Source: Gemmatimonadota bacterium
Lineage (GTDB): Bacteria; Gemmatimonadota; Gemmatimonadetes; Longimicrobiales; Gaopeijiaceae
Direction: 5' to 3'
NCBI GenBank assembly: GCA_028873595.1
Contig: JAPPOV010000018.1
Span: forward strand, 62,001 to 126,000
DNA: 64,000 bases
Part shown: positions 33,749 through 42,938 of the stretch, piece by piece
Layout of the letters: the number at the start of each line of letters is the position of its first letter
Numbering within the stretch: the stretch's first letter is position 1
Made by a program: the position numbers and the translations under genes
The notes under the pieces: generated by a model
Database searches by the model: none
Seen by the model: only the letters and a program-made list of their open reading frames with translations
What the model was told of the DNA's origin: nothing

Positions 33749-35068
33749 ATGACCGCACTATCCCTGGCACAGGGCGTGACCAGCGCCGAGACCATTCACG
33801 GGCGAGACGAGTTCCTGCTCCCTGGAATGCTTCACCTTTACGAGAAGCCACTCGTCCTCGTCGAAGGCGATGGGGTACGGGTGAAAGATCCGGAGGGTCA
33901 CGAGTACCTCGATCTGTTCGCCGGGATTCTGACGACGTCGGTGGGGCACTGTAACCCGCGTGTCGTCGATGCGACGATCGCCCAGATGAAGCAGATCGGG
34001 CACATCTCGACACTGTATGAGAACGAAATTCACATCGAGGCGGCGAGAAAGATCGCGGACATCGCGCCTGACGCACTGAAGCGCACCTTCTTCAGTAACT
34101 CGGGCACGGAGGCGATCGAGACGGCGCTCATGATGGCGTGTCTGGCCACCGGCCGGAGCGAGATCATCGCGCTTCGAGTTGGCTACCACGGCCGCTCGTT
34201 CATGGCGACGAGCGTGACAGCACATTCGGGGTGGCGGCCGCTCGCGACGCCGGTAGCTGGGATCAAGCACGCGAAGTCCCCGAATCTGTATCGGTGTCCT
34301 TTCAAGACGCCGTGCGACGACTCGTGCGTCGACAAGTTCGTCGACGACCTCGAAGAGGTGATTGTCACGACCACGAACGGGCGTCCCGCGGCGTTCATCG
34401 CCGAAACCATCATGGGTGTGGCTGGCTACGTCGTGCCGCCCATGGGCTACTTCGAGAAGGCTGCCGAAGTCATCCGCCATTACGGCGGTCTTCTCATCAT
34501 CGACGAAGTGCAGGCCGGCTTCGGTCGCTGTGGAGATCACTGGTTCGGTATCCAACATCATGGGGTCGAGCCCGACATCATGGTCATGGCGAAGGGCATC
34601 GCGAACGGCGCGCCTGTCGGTGCAACGATCACGACGGACGAGGTCGCGCACCGGTGGGAAGGCAAGCACATCTCGACGTTCGGCGGCAATCCGGTCTCGA
34701 TGGCTGCTCTCTGTGCGACCCAGGACGAGCTCCGCGATCACGATGCTCCGCATAACGCTAGTGCACGAGGGGCTCAGCTGCGCACGGCGCTCGAGGAGAT
34801 GCAGACGCGTCACCCGTGGATGGGTGATGTTCGAGGCATGGGCCTCATGCAGGCGATCGAGATCGTGAAGGACCCGCACAGCAAGGAGCCCGACCTCGAG
34901 CGCACCAGGAAATTGATGGAGGCGTCCCGGGAAGAGGGTTTGCTGATCGGGCTCGGCGGCTTGCACGGCACAGTCGTGCGGATCGGCCCCTCGCTGCTGA
35001 TCACGGAAGAGGAGATGGCAGAGGGGATCCAGAAGTTGGGGAGGGCGATCGACCGGGTGGGCGACTGA
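33749..35068 (+). CDS. Class III aminotransferase (AGXT2/beta-amino-acid transaminase-like)
   Basis: 439 residues. PLP fold-type I features are visible: FFSNSGTEAIETALMMA, the HGRS-containing VGYHGRSFMATS, LLIIDEVQAGFGRCGDHWFG and the PLP-lysine segment MVMAKGIANGAPVGA (Lys about 282). Class III members use amino donors such as beta-alanine, 3-aminoisobutyrate, 4-aminobutyrate or alanine. The pattern is closest to alanine-glyoxylate aminotransferase 2, which also accepts 3-aminoisobutyrate. Placement 43 bases after mmsA fits an enzyme making the semialdehyde that MmsA oxidises; this role is inferred. Its stop overlaps the next small gene (TGATG). Confidence 0.9.
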   Translation: MTALSLAQGVTSAETIHGRDEFLLPGMLHLYEKPLVLVEGDGVRVKDPEGHEYLDLFAGILTTSVGHCNPRVVDATIAQMKQIGHISTLYENEIHIEAARKIADIAPDALKRTFFSNSGTEAIETALMMACLATGRSEIIALRVGYHGRSFMATSVTAHSGWRPLATPVAGIKHAKSPNLYRCPFKTPCDDSCVDKFVDDLEEVIVTTTNGRPAAFIAETIMGVAGYVVPPMGYFEKAAEVIRHYGGLLIIDEVQAGFGRCGDHWFGIQHHGVEPDIMVMAKGIANGAPVGATITTDEVAHRWEGKHISTFGGNPVSMAALCATQDELRDHDAPHNASARGAQLRTALEEMQTRHPWMGDVRGMGLMQAIEIVKDPHSKEPDLERTRKLMEASREEGLLIGLGGLHGTVVRIGPSLLITEEEMAEGIQKLGRAIDRVGD

Positions 35069-35163
35069 TGCCCATCGGCGCCTGGATCCTCCTCATCGTC
35101 TCCATCGGCCTCGGTCTCGGGCTCGAAATCGCCTTCATCCGCGCGCGGAGGCGTGACCGATGA
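35068..35163 (+). CDS. 31-residue symporter-associated membrane peptide
   Basis: A very short gene: ATG at 35068 overlaps the aminotransferase stop by one base, and its TGA overlaps the ATG of the sodium symporter by four bases (ATGA). The product is MPIGAWILLIVSIGLGLGLE plus a basic tail (IAFIRARRRDR): one membrane helix with a strongly positive cytoplasmic end. The double overlap argues that it is translated together with the symporter. Tiny one-helix companions of sodium symporters are known from other bacteria, so I read it as an accessory subunit. Direct proof of expression is lacking. Confidence 0.7.
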   Translation: MPIGAWILLIVSIGLGLGLEIAFIRARRRDR

Positions 35164-36638
35164 CGTCAGCTACGATTCTCGGTGTCGTGATCGGCTATCT
35201 GCTGATCCTGCTCGCGATCGGCTTCTGGGGTGGTCGCGAATCGGGTGATCTGAAGGGGTACTACGTCGCGGGCAAGAAGCTCCCGGCCTGGGTGATCGCG
35301 TTCAGCTCGAACGCGACCGGCGAGAGCGCCTGGCTTCTGCTGGGGCTCACCGGCATGGGGTACGCAATCGGTGTCCACGCGTTCTGGATCATCATGGGTG
35401 AGGTACTGGGCGTCGCCTGTGCGTGGATCTGGGTGGCTCGTCCGTTCAAGGAATACACGGATCGCTACGATGCCATCACGGTGCCCGACTATCTGACGGA
35501 GCGCTTCCGCGACACGTCGAACGCGTTCCGATGGGTCTCGGCCATCATCATCCTGAGCATGGTGATGGCGTATACGGCGGCGCAGCTGACCGCGTCGGGA
35601 AAGGCCTTCGATTCGTTTCTCGGCACCGGTTATACGGAGGGTGTCTGGATCGGGCTGGGAATCGTCCTCTTCTACACGACGGTCGGCGGCTTCAAGGCGG
35701 TCGCCTACTCTGATTTTCTGCAGGGCGTCCTGATGCTTGGCTGCCTGGTCACGCTCCCGTTGGTTGGGATTGCCAACGCGGGTGGCTGGAGTGAAATGAT
35801 CGCCAATCTTCAGGCGCAGGATCCGGCGCTACTGAATCCGATGGGGTCCTACGGTCTGACACTCGCCGGGGTGATCAGCGCCGCGGGATCGGTAGCGATC
35901 GGGTTGGCGTTTCTCGGCTCCCCGCAGCTCCTCACGCGATTCATGGCTGCGCGAGACCAGAAGCAGATCGTCGATGGTGGATTCTGGGCGGTCCTCTGCG
36001 TGATCGGCTTCGACGTCGGCGCGGTCTTCGGTGGGATGGCGGGTCGTACGCTCTTTCCAGGCCTGGCAGACCCCGAGACGATCCTCCCTCAAATGAGTGC
36101 CGAGTTCTTCCCGGCCTTCTTCACGGGAATCTTTCTGGTCGTCGTACTCGCGGCGATCATGTCGACGGTCGATTCGCTGCTGATCCTGGCGTCGTCGGTT
36201 GTGGTTCGAGACGTCGTTCAGAAGTCGCTCGGCTCGACGGCTTCGGAGCGTGCGCTTTCGGTGATGGGGAAGGGTGTCACGGTCGTGATCGGCGGAGTCG
36301 GACTTGTCGTGGCGCTCCTGGAGGTGCGCGTGATCTTCGACTTCGTGCTCTTTGCGTGGTCGGGAATCGCCTGCGCGTTCACCCCGGTCGTCCTGTGTTC
36401 ACTCTTCTGGAAGGGCACGACACGCGAAGGTGCGATTGCCGGTATGGTCGCCGGGTTCGCGACGACGGTGATCTGGGTTCGGGTCTTCAAGGCCGACTTC
36501 TACGACCTCTACGAGATGATCCCGGGCTTCTTCTTCGGGCTGATCGTCTGCATCGCTGTCAGTCTGGTTACCGAGCCGAATGACGACGCGGTTGCGGAAC
36601 TCGAGTCCGTTCGGAAGTCCATCGGCCCGGTGTTCTAG
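35160..36638 (+). CDS. Sodium:solute symporter (SSS/PutP-like)
   Basis: 492 residues with about thirteen membrane helices, the layout of the solute:sodium symporter family. Typical segments are GYYVAGKKLPAWVIAFSSNA near the N-terminus, SGKAFDSFLGTGYTEGVWIG, YTTVGGFKAVAYSDFLQGVL (the family signature) and VVLAAIMSTVDSLLILASSV, which holds the Ser/Thr residues of the second sodium site. PutP-type members import proline, pantothenate or related amino acids with sodium. The operon with mmsA and the aminotransferase suggests import of an amino or beta-amino acid. Its start overlaps the 31-residue accessory gene. Confidence 0.92.
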   Translation: MTSATILGVVIGYLLILLAIGFWGGRESGDLKGYYVAGKKLPAWVIAFSSNATGESAWLLLGLTGMGYAIGVHAFWIIMGEVLGVACAWIWVARPFKEYTDRYDAITVPDYLTERFRDTSNAFRWVSAIIILSMVMAYTAAQLTASGKAFDSFLGTGYTEGVWIGLGIVLFYTTVGGFKAVAYSDFLQGVLMLGCLVTLPLVGIANAGGWSEMIANLQAQDPALLNPMGSYGLTLAGVISAAGSVAIGLAFLGSPQLLTRFMAARDQKQIVDGGFWAVLCVIGFDVGAVFGGMAGRTLFPGLADPETILPQMSAEFFPAFFTGIFLVVVLAAIMSTVDSLLILASSVVVRDVVQKSLGSTASERALSVMGKGVTVVIGGVGLVVALLEVRVIFDFVLFAWSGIACAFTPVVLCSLFWKGTTREGAIAGMVAGFATTVIWVRVFKADFYDLYEMIPGFFFGLIVCIAVSLVTEPNDDAVAELESVRKSIGPVF

Positions 36639-36722
36639 CTCGTGGACTAGTCATAGATCTGATACGGGAGCGCCGCGGCTGGATGCACTCGGCCCGGCAG
36701 TGGTGACAACGCAGGAGGCACG

Positions 36723-38393
36723 ATGACGACTTTTGATCGCAGGCAGTTTCTCGGACTCGGCGCGGCTGCGGCTGCGGCGGGTGTCACCACAGGATGCGCG
36801 GCGGTCGGAGGAACGGATCTCGCTCCCGACCTGATTGTCGTGAACGGGAATGTCCTCACACAGGACGATGCGCAGCCCAATGCCGAAGCGTTCGGGATCC
36901 ATGGTGAGCGCTTCGTTGCGGTGGGGTCGAACTCCGATGTACGGAATCTCGCTGGACCGAATACGACCGTGCTCGATGCCGAGGGGATGACGGTGCTGCC
37001 GGGCTTCATCGATGCGCACTCTCATCCGTCCGGTGCCGGACTCAACGAGCTGCGGAACGTGAACACGAACCTCGGCTCCGTTGCACGCATTCAGGAGGCG
37101 CTTCGCGAGCGTGCCCAATCCACGCCACCGGGCGAATGGATCATCGGGTTCATGTATGACGACACGAAGCAGGAGGAGGGACGCCCCCTAAACCGTATCG
37201 ATCTGGACGAGGTGAGCACGGATCACCCAATCATGGTTGGACACCGTGGAGGGCACACGGGCGTCTACAACTCCAAGGCGTTCGAACTCTCCGGCATTAC
37301 GGCTGACACGCGCGACCCGTTCGGTGGCCACTTCTACCGGGAAGATGGCGAACTGACCGGTAAGGTCGCGGAGCGTGCGCGGGCGATGTTCGACATACCG
37401 AGTGGCTCGACACCTGAGGAACGTGCGCGTGGCGTGGGTGTCATCTGTCGAAAGATGAACGCGTCCGGACTGACGTCTGTCCATCAGGCCGGAACCTCCC
37501 GAAGCGACTTCGTCGCCTATCAGGACGCGCGGGCGAATGGCGACCTGTCACTTCGGATGAATCTGATGGCGCGTGGAGGCACGTTTCCGGCGCTCCTGCA
37601 GTCGGGTGTTCGTACCGGAATGGGTGACGAGTGGCTGCGCATCGGACCTGTGAAGTTCTCCGCCGACGGGTCGGCTTCGGAGCGCACGATGGCGATGAGC
37701 ACACCATATGCCGGGCGTCCGGACGACTTCGGCATCCTGACGATGACCCAGGAAGAGATCCACGACGTGGTGGAGCAGGCTCATCGGGCGGGGTGGCAGA
37801 TCGCGATCCACGCGAATGGTGACGTCACGATCGACATGGTGTTGAATGCGTACGAGCGAATGGCGCAGGAGTATCCGCGGGACGATACCCGCCACCGACT
37901 CGAGCACTGCTCTCTCGTGAACCCGGATCTCCTGCGCCGGATTGCGGAGGGGGGCTATATCCCTGCGCCGTTCTACACCTACGCCCACTACCATGGCGAG
38001 AAGTGGATCGAGTACGGTGAAGAAAAGATGGAATGGATGTTCGCCCACAAGTCGTTCATGGACTACGGCATTCCGGTCGCTCCGGCGTCCGACCACAGTC
38101 CGGGTCCGTACGAGCCGCTCATGGCCCTTCAGTCGATGGTGACGAGGAAGGACTTCTCCGGACGTGTATGGGGGCCCAGTCAGCGGATCACACTGGATCA
38201 GGCGATGAAGATCTGCACAATGCACGGTGCCTACGCGTCGCACGAAGAACATGTGAAGGGATCGATCACCGCCGGGAAGTTGGGGGATTTCGTGTTCCTC
38301 GGGGAAAGTCCGTACGACGTCGATCCGGACGGGATCAAGGAGATCCAGTTGATCCGGACGGTGGTGGGAGGCAGGACGGTCTACGAGGCGTAG
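36723..38393 (+). CDS. Tat-exported amidohydrolase (YtcJ-like), putative lipoprotein
   Basis: 556 residues. The N-terminus TTFDRRQFLGLGAAAAAAGV holds a twin-arginine motif (D-R-R-Q-F-L-G), and TTGC shortly after is a lipobox, so the protein is probably exported folded by Tat and then lipidated. The amidohydrolase domain shows GFIDAHSHPSGAGLNELRNV (first metal His pair), WQIAIHANGDVTIDMVLNAY (later His/Asn), HRLEHCSLVNPD and PVAPASDHSPGPYEPLM (metal-binding Asp). YtcJ-type enzymes hydrolyse amide or related bonds; substrates are mostly unknown. 84 bases after the symporter, 75 before the penicillin-acylase gene, so possibly one long transcript. Confidence 0.88.
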   Translation: MTTFDRRQFLGLGAAAAAAGVTTGCAAVGGTDLAPDLIVVNGNVLTQDDAQPNAEAFGIHGERFVAVGSNSDVRNLAGPNTTVLDAEGMTVLPGFIDAHSHPSGAGLNELRNVNTNLGSVARIQEALRERAQSTPPGEWIIGFMYDDTKQEEGRPLNRIDLDEVSTDHPIMVGHRGGHTGVYNSKAFELSGITADTRDPFGGHFYREDGELTGKVAERARAMFDIPSGSTPEERARGVGVICRKMNASGLTSVHQAGTSRSDFVAYQDARANGDLSLRMNLMARGGTFPALLQSGVRTGMGDEWLRIGPVKFSADGSASERTMAMSTPYAGRPDDFGILTMTQEEIHDVVEQAHRAGWQIAIHANGDVTIDMVLNAYERMAQEYPRDDTRHRLEHCSLVNPDLLRRIAEGGYIPAPFYTYAHYHGEKWIEYGEEKMEWMFAHKSFMDYGIPVAPASDHSPGPYEPLMALQSMVTRKDFSGRVWGPSQRITLDQAMKICTMHGAYASHEEHVKGSITAGKLGDFVFLGESPYDVDPDGIKEIQLIRTVVGGRTVYEA

Positions 38394-38468
38394 ATCGAGG
38401 CCGGTCCGGCGTGGGTCGGACCGACGGGGGTGTGTGGGAGGCCTGACAAGAAGCTCAAGGAAGAGACG

Positions 38469-40907
38469 ATGTTCGAGACGTTGATCCGCCCCTGTGTGCG
38501 GTACCTGGTCGTGGCGCTGGCCTTCGTAGCACCCGCAGTTGCCGCGCCGGCCTCGGCCCAGGAATCCACCACCCTCGACGTGCCCGGCCTCCAGCAGCCG
38601 GTGGAGATTCTCGTCGACCGATGGGGCATCAGTCACATCTACGCGGAGACGGAATACGATCTGTTCTTCGCGCAGGGGTGGAATGCAGCCCGAGATCGGC
38701 TGTTCCAGCTCGAACTGTGGCGTCGTCAGGCGACCGGTACCGTAGCGGAGATTCTCGGCGAGCGTGAACTCGAGCGGGATATCGGTACCCGGCTCTTCAA
38801 GTTCCGCCGAGATCTCGAGCAGGAGCTCAACCACTATCACGACCGGGGCTCGCTCATCATCAACGCCTACACCGACGGCATCAACGCGTACATCGCTCAG
38901 ACCGAACGTGATCCGAGCCTTCTCACGATCGAGTTCGATCTGCTGGGCATCACCCCCGGATACTGGACGCCCGATGTCGTGATCTCGCGACACCAGGGGC
39001 TTCTGGGCAACATCGGGGCGGAGCTTGCGACCGGTCGCCGGGTCGCAGAACTCGGTGCCGATGTAGTGAAAGACCTGTCCACGTATGGCCCGGGTGATCC
39101 GCTCCTCGAGATGGACCCGGCGATCGACGGAGACGCGCTCTCCGAGGACATCCTCGGGATCTACAATGCTTTCCGCAGGGGTGTTCGCTTCCAGCCGGAG
39201 GACATCGTCGATTCCTCACGGCGTGGAGACGCCGACGCCTTCGCGATGCTCGAGGCCGCCGCGGCCGAGGCGTCCAGTGTGATCGCATACGACGTGGAGC
39301 AGGACATCGGATCGAACAACTGGGTCATCGACGGGACGCGTTCGGCTAGCGGTTTTCCGATGATGGCCAACGATCCGCATCGTGCGCAGGGCTCGCCCTC
39401 CCTTCGCTACTGGGTGCACCTCATCGGGCCGGGCTGGAATGTGATCGGCGGGGGCGAGCCGTCGCTCCCAGGTGTGTCAATCGGACACAACGAATACGGT
39501 GCGTGGGGGCTCACCGTCTTTTCGACGGACGCGGAAGACCTCTATGTCTATGAAACCAATCCGTCGAATCCGAACCAGTATCGGTATCGGGGGCAGTGGG
39601 AAACGATGACGGTGATCTCGGAAGAGATCGCCGTGAAGGGTCGCTCGGCGCATACGGCAGAGCTCAAGTACACGCGTCACGGGCCTGTCGTCTTCGAGGA
39701 CGAAGACCGCAACCTGGCCTACGCGGTTCGGGCGGGGTGGATGGAGATTGGCGGCGCCCCTTATCTGTCCTCGCTCCGGATGGATCAGGCGAAGACCTGG
39801 GAGGAGTTCCGTGCGGCGAACGCCTACTCGAACATTCCGGGTGAGAACATGATTTGGGCCGATCGCGAAGGCACGATCGGCTGGCAATCCGTCGGGATCG
39901 CACCGGTCCGCCGTAATTGGAGTGGCCTCGTGCCCGTCCCCGGTGACGGGCGGTATGAGTGGGACGGGTACCTGCCGATCATTGCCAAGCCCCACGTGGT
40001 AAACCCGCCGGAGGGGTACTTCGCCACCGCGAACAACGATCTCATTCCGCGCGATTACGAGCACATGGATGCGGTGGGCTTTTCGTGGTCGGACCCGTAT
40101 CGCTGGCTGCGCATCGTCGAGGTGCTCGGGGGTGGCACACGGCTATCTGTCGCGGATAACATGCGCTTGCAGACGGATGAACTTTCACTCCCGGCTCGTG
40201 AACTCGTGCCGATGCTCGAAGATGTCGATGTCACCGGCCGAACGGAGCAGGCTCGGCAACGCCTGCTGCAGTGGGACTATGTGATGGGCAAGAACTCCAT
40301 AGCGGCCGGCATCTACGCGGCGTGGGAGGCGCAGCTGCGGCGTACGGTGCGCGACGAGATCGTCCCGGTGGGTGCCGACATGAACCTGTCTCTCTCCAAG
40401 GTGATCGAGACGATCATGGTGCCTCCTGGCACGCTGGGGGCCGATCCGATGCGCGCTCGGGATGCGCTCCTCGTGTCGGCGCTCGAAGACGCCGTCGAGG
40501 GTCTGGACGAGAAGTTGGGCTCAGACATGTCCGGGTGGCAGTATGGACAGGCCGCGTACCACCATGCCTATCTGCGTCACCCCATGGGGACGGCGGTGGA
40601 TGCGGCGACGCGCTCGATGCTCGAGGCGGGTCCGCTCCCCCGCGGAGGCTACGGTTCGACTGTGAACCAGACCGGGAACGGCGATAACCAGACGTCCGGT
40701 GCGTCGTTCCGGATCATCGTCGATACCGGAGACTGGGATCGCGCGGTCGGGATGAATACGCCGGGTCAGAGCGGCGATACGCGGTCACCGTTCTACGACA
40801 ACCTTTTCGAGTTCTGGGCGAACGATCAGTTCCACCCGGTCTTCTATTCACGGGAGCGCATCGAAGAGGTCACGGCGCAGCGGATCGAGTTGAAGCCTGC
40901 CGGATGA
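38469..40907 (+). CDS. Penicillin acylase family amidase, exported
   Basis: 812 residues from the ATG at 38469, preceded by AAGGAAGAG; an in-frame start upstream at 38430 adds unrelated residues. A signal peptide is visible (LVVALAFVAPAVAAPASAQ). The alpha chain opens VEILVDRWGISHIYAETEYD and FFAQGWNAARDRLFQLE. The processing site is IGSNNWVIDG: the chain would be cut before Ser 282, which becomes the N-terminal nucleophile. The beta chain has MMANDPHRAQGSPSLRYWVH and GVSIGHNEYGAWGLTVF. The family cleaves amide bonds in beta-lactams, acyl-homoserine lactones or N-acyl amino acids. It acts in the periplasm next to the exported amidohydrolase; the natural substrate is unknown. Confidence 0.93.
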   Translation: MFETLIRPCVRYLVVALAFVAPAVAAPASAQESTTLDVPGLQQPVEILVDRWGISHIYAETEYDLFFAQGWNAARDRLFQLELWRRQATGTVAEILGERELERDIGTRLFKFRRDLEQELNHYHDRGSLIINAYTDGINAYIAQTERDPSLLTIEFDLLGITPGYWTPDVVISRHQGLLGNIGAELATGRRVAELGADVVKDLSTYGPGDPLLEMDPAIDGDALSEDILGIYNAFRRGVRFQPEDIVDSSRRGDADAFAMLEAAAAEASSVIAYDVEQDIGSNNWVIDGTRSASGFPMMANDPHRAQGSPSLRYWVHLIGPGWNVIGGGEPSLPGVSIGHNEYGAWGLTVFSTDAEDLYVYETNPSNPNQYRYRGQWETMTVISEEIAVKGRSAHTAELKYTRHGPVVFEDEDRNLAYAVRAGWMEIGGAPYLSSLRMDQAKTWEEFRAANAYSNIPGENMIWADREGTIGWQSVGIAPVRRNWSGLVPVPGDGRYEWDGYLPIIAKPHVVNPPEGYFATANNDLIPRDYEHMDAVGFSWSDPYRWLRIVEVLGGGTRLSVADNMRLQTDELSLPARELVPMLEDVDVTGRTEQARQRLLQWDYVMGKNSIAAGIYAAWEAQLRRTVRDEIVPVGADMNLSLSKVIETIMVPPGTLGADPMRARDALLVSALEDAVEGLDEKLGSDMSGWQYGQAAYHHAYLRHPMGTAVDAATRSMLEAGPLPRGGYGSTVNQTGNGDNQTSGASFRIIVDTGDWDRAVGMNTPGQSGDTRSPFYDNLFEFWANDQFHPVFYSRERIEEVTAQRIELKPAG

Positions 40908-40943
40908 TGTCGTCTCGAGGTGCCGCCTCCGTGCCCGAAGCGT

Positions 40944-41681
40944 ATGTCGATGAATGAATCCCACGGGAAGTCGACAAGGAGGCTAATGCTCGAAGGTCTC
41001 GCAATCGTGCTTTCGATCCTGACCGCATTTGGGATCGACGCAGCATGGGAGGAGCGGGGAGAGCGGGTTCGCGAACACCAGGCCATCGAGCAGCTGGCCG
41101 CGGAATTCGAAGTGATCCGGGAGCGCCTGGTTGCGCTCGACTCGATATACGAATTCGGACGATTCCGAGGAAGCGCGCCACTACGCGAGTTGCTCGGCGT
41201 CATGGGGAGCGAAGCCGGTTCCTTCAGCGATGCAAGACTCGATTCGCTTTTGGCGTCATCGCTGGGGGGGATCGCTCCGGATCTGCCGGATGGGGTCTTC
41301 GCGGCACTGGTAGGTTCGGGCCAGTTGGGCTTGATCCAGTCCGACAGTCTCAGGATTTCACTGGCTGAGTGGGCACCGCAACGGGAGACGGTCGAAGGCG
41401 ACGCGCGAAATCTGGGTGACTTCACGTCCGAACACCTGCTCCCTTTTCTCTGGGAAAACGCTTCAGTACGGGCTGTGGATGTAAACACACGGTATCATGT
41501 CGAACTCGGCTTTGGACCGTTCGATCGTGACCATTGGGCTCTCTTGCAGAGCCGGACGTTCGAGAACTTGATCAACGAGCGACTCACACTGCTCGAGGCA
41601 TCCGCAGGTCGGCTTCGAATCGCTTTGGCACATGTAGACCGAATTCAGCGACTTCTGAATACGGAGCTCGCAGACGAGTAG
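40944..41681 (+). CDS. DUF6090-like membrane-anchored hypothetical protein
   Basis: About 245 residues. An N-terminal basic stretch is followed by one membrane helix, MLEGLAIVLSILTAFGIDAA, and immediately by WEERGERVREHQAIEQLAAE, a charged helix. A single helix ending in a small-residue-plus-W-x-x-E/R motif followed by R-x-x-E-x-x-x-L-x-x-L-x-x-E matches DUF6090-type proteins common in Bacteroidota and relatives, whose function is unknown. The rest is helical and probably periplasmic. The exact start is uncertain: ATGs at 40920, 40944 and 40950 are in frame, and none has a strong ribosome-binding site. Confidence 0.6.
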   Translation: MSMNESHGKSTRRLMLEGLAIVLSILTAFGIDAAWEERGERVREHQAIEQLAAEFEVIRERLVALDSIYEFGRFRGSAPLRELLGVMGSEAGSFSDARLDSLLASSLGGIAPDLPDGVFAALVGSGQLGLIQSDSLRISLAEWAPQRETVEGDARNLGDFTSEHLLPFLWENASVRAVDVNTRYHVELGFGPFDRDHWALLQSRTFENLINERLTLLEASAGRLRIALAHVDRIQRLLNTELADE

Positions 41682-41709
41682 CAGCAAGAGGCGATCGGAT
41701 CGAGGGTGA

Positions 41710-42885
41710 TCAGGTACGTCCAGTCATGCCACGTGGGTCCTTCTCGGCCAGCCACACCTCGGGCTTCACTGTACGCTTTCGTTCTTTCGGGTTGAGCCTG
41801 AACCACCGGGCCACCATCAGAATCTCAGCGGCCTCTTCAGCCGAGAGCGCAGCAGGACCTGACTCGGCTTCGCCGTAGATCTCCTCGATCGCGCGGGCGA
41901 CGTGGGCTCGGGCGCGCTTCGTCTTCGGCAGACTCATCTGCCGCCGAATCCGTCCTCGCCGGATGAGGTAGAGACGATCGTCTCCGGCGAAGCCGGGCAC
42001 GCGATAGAGGAAGCTGAGGTCTTCCACCTTGCCCCGAAACGCGACGAGCTGATTGCGAAAGCTGGTCAATCGGTCGATTCGGTCGCGGAGCGTCGCGGCG
42101 TATTCGAAGTCCATCCGGGCTGCGGCTGCCGCCATCTGCTCGCGCAGCTCCGCGAGTGGTCGCTCAGCTTTGCCTTCGAGGAAGCGACGGGCGATCCCTG
42201 CGGCCTTCACGTACTCGGCGCTGGATGGTCGACCGACGCACGGGGCAAGGCACGTGCGCAGTTCGGCGCGAATACACCGCGGCACGTGTCCACCTCCGAA
42301 CATCTCGAGCTGATCGCTGAAGAAGACGGGTGTTCTGGCCGGGCAGTCACGGAGACCCAGGATCTGCGAGAGTTCGCGCGCGATCTGTGCGATCGTGTTC
42401 ACGCGCGGGAACGGGCCGTAGTACGTGGATCCGTCCTGGATCACTCGCGTGACCGGGAGCAAGCGCGGTGCCGTTTCGGCCGTCACCTTCACGAACGAGT
42501 ACATCCGCTTCCGCTTGTGCCGGACGTTGAAGCGAGGCTGCAGATCCTGGATGAGCTTCATTTCCTGGATCAGAGAGAAGAATTCGTTTGGGATGTATTC
42601 CCAGTCGATCCGTGCGGTCTCGTGGATGAGCTCCCAAGCCTTTTCACCCTTGTCTGCCCGGAAGTACGACAGCACCCGGGTCCGGACGTGCACAGATTTT
42701 CCCACGTACAGAAGCTCGTTTCCAGGCCCGAACATCCGGTACACACCTGGCCTGTTCTCAGCGCGGGCGCGCACATGCTCTCGAAGGGTCGGATTGGGCT
42801 GCACGGACTGGGAACGAGGCAAACGGAGGGCTGGCGCTTTCGTGATTTGTTCGGGAAGATAGAGAGGCCGATCCGACGATAGCAA
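41710..42885 (-). CDS. UvrC N-terminal-like (Cho-type) GIY-YIG nuclease
   Basis: 391 residues. Residues about 47-125 are the GIY-YIG domain (RPGVYRMFGPGNELLYVGKS, then EFFSLIQEMKLIQDLQPRFN with the catalytic Glu). Four cysteines at about 181, 204, 212 and 216 follow, like the iron-sulfur ligands found in UvrC. Residues about 235-272 form a UVR motif (FLEGKAERPLAELREQM and MDFEYAATLRDRI) that would contact UvrB. The C-terminal RNase H-like nuclease and helix-hairpin-helix of full UvrC are missing. E. coli Cho has a similar partial layout and makes the 3' cut in nucleotide excision repair. This protein is longer, with about 100 extra C-terminal residues. Divergent from the HD gene. Confidence 0.85.
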   Translation of the reverse strand: MLSSDRPLYLPEQITKAPALRLPRSQSVQPNPTLREHVRARAENRPGVYRMFGPGNELLYVGKSVHVRTRVLSYFRADKGEKAWELIHETARIDWEYIPNEFFSLIQEMKLIQDLQPRFNVRHKRKRMYSFVKVTAETAPRLLPVTRVIQDGSTYYGPFPRVNTIAQIARELSQILGLRDCPARTPVFFSDQLEMFGGGHVPRCIRAELRTCLAPCVGRPSSAEYVKAAGIARRFLEGKAERPLAELREQMAAAAARMDFEYAATLRDRIDRLTSFRNQLVAFRGKVEDLSFLYRVPGFAGDDRLYLIRRGRIRRQMSLPKTKRARAHVARAIEEIYGEAESGPAALSAEEAAEILMVARWFRLNPKERKRTVKPEVWLAEKDPRGMTGRT

Positions 42886-42938
42886 AGGTGTCGTGTTCGG
42901 CTATGGGGGTGCTGTCCCGTGAGGGATATACTGCGAGG

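Noticed and set aside
33758-34966. A 402-codon minus-strand frame opposite the aminotransferase
   Set aside because: Antisense shadow of a clear PLP enzyme, with no motif of its own.
37548-38993. A 481-codon minus-strand frame spanning the amidohydrolase and penicillin-acylase genes
   Set aside because: Same reason: no homology, rich in Arg and His as expected for antisense of GC-rich codons, and it crosses two real genes.
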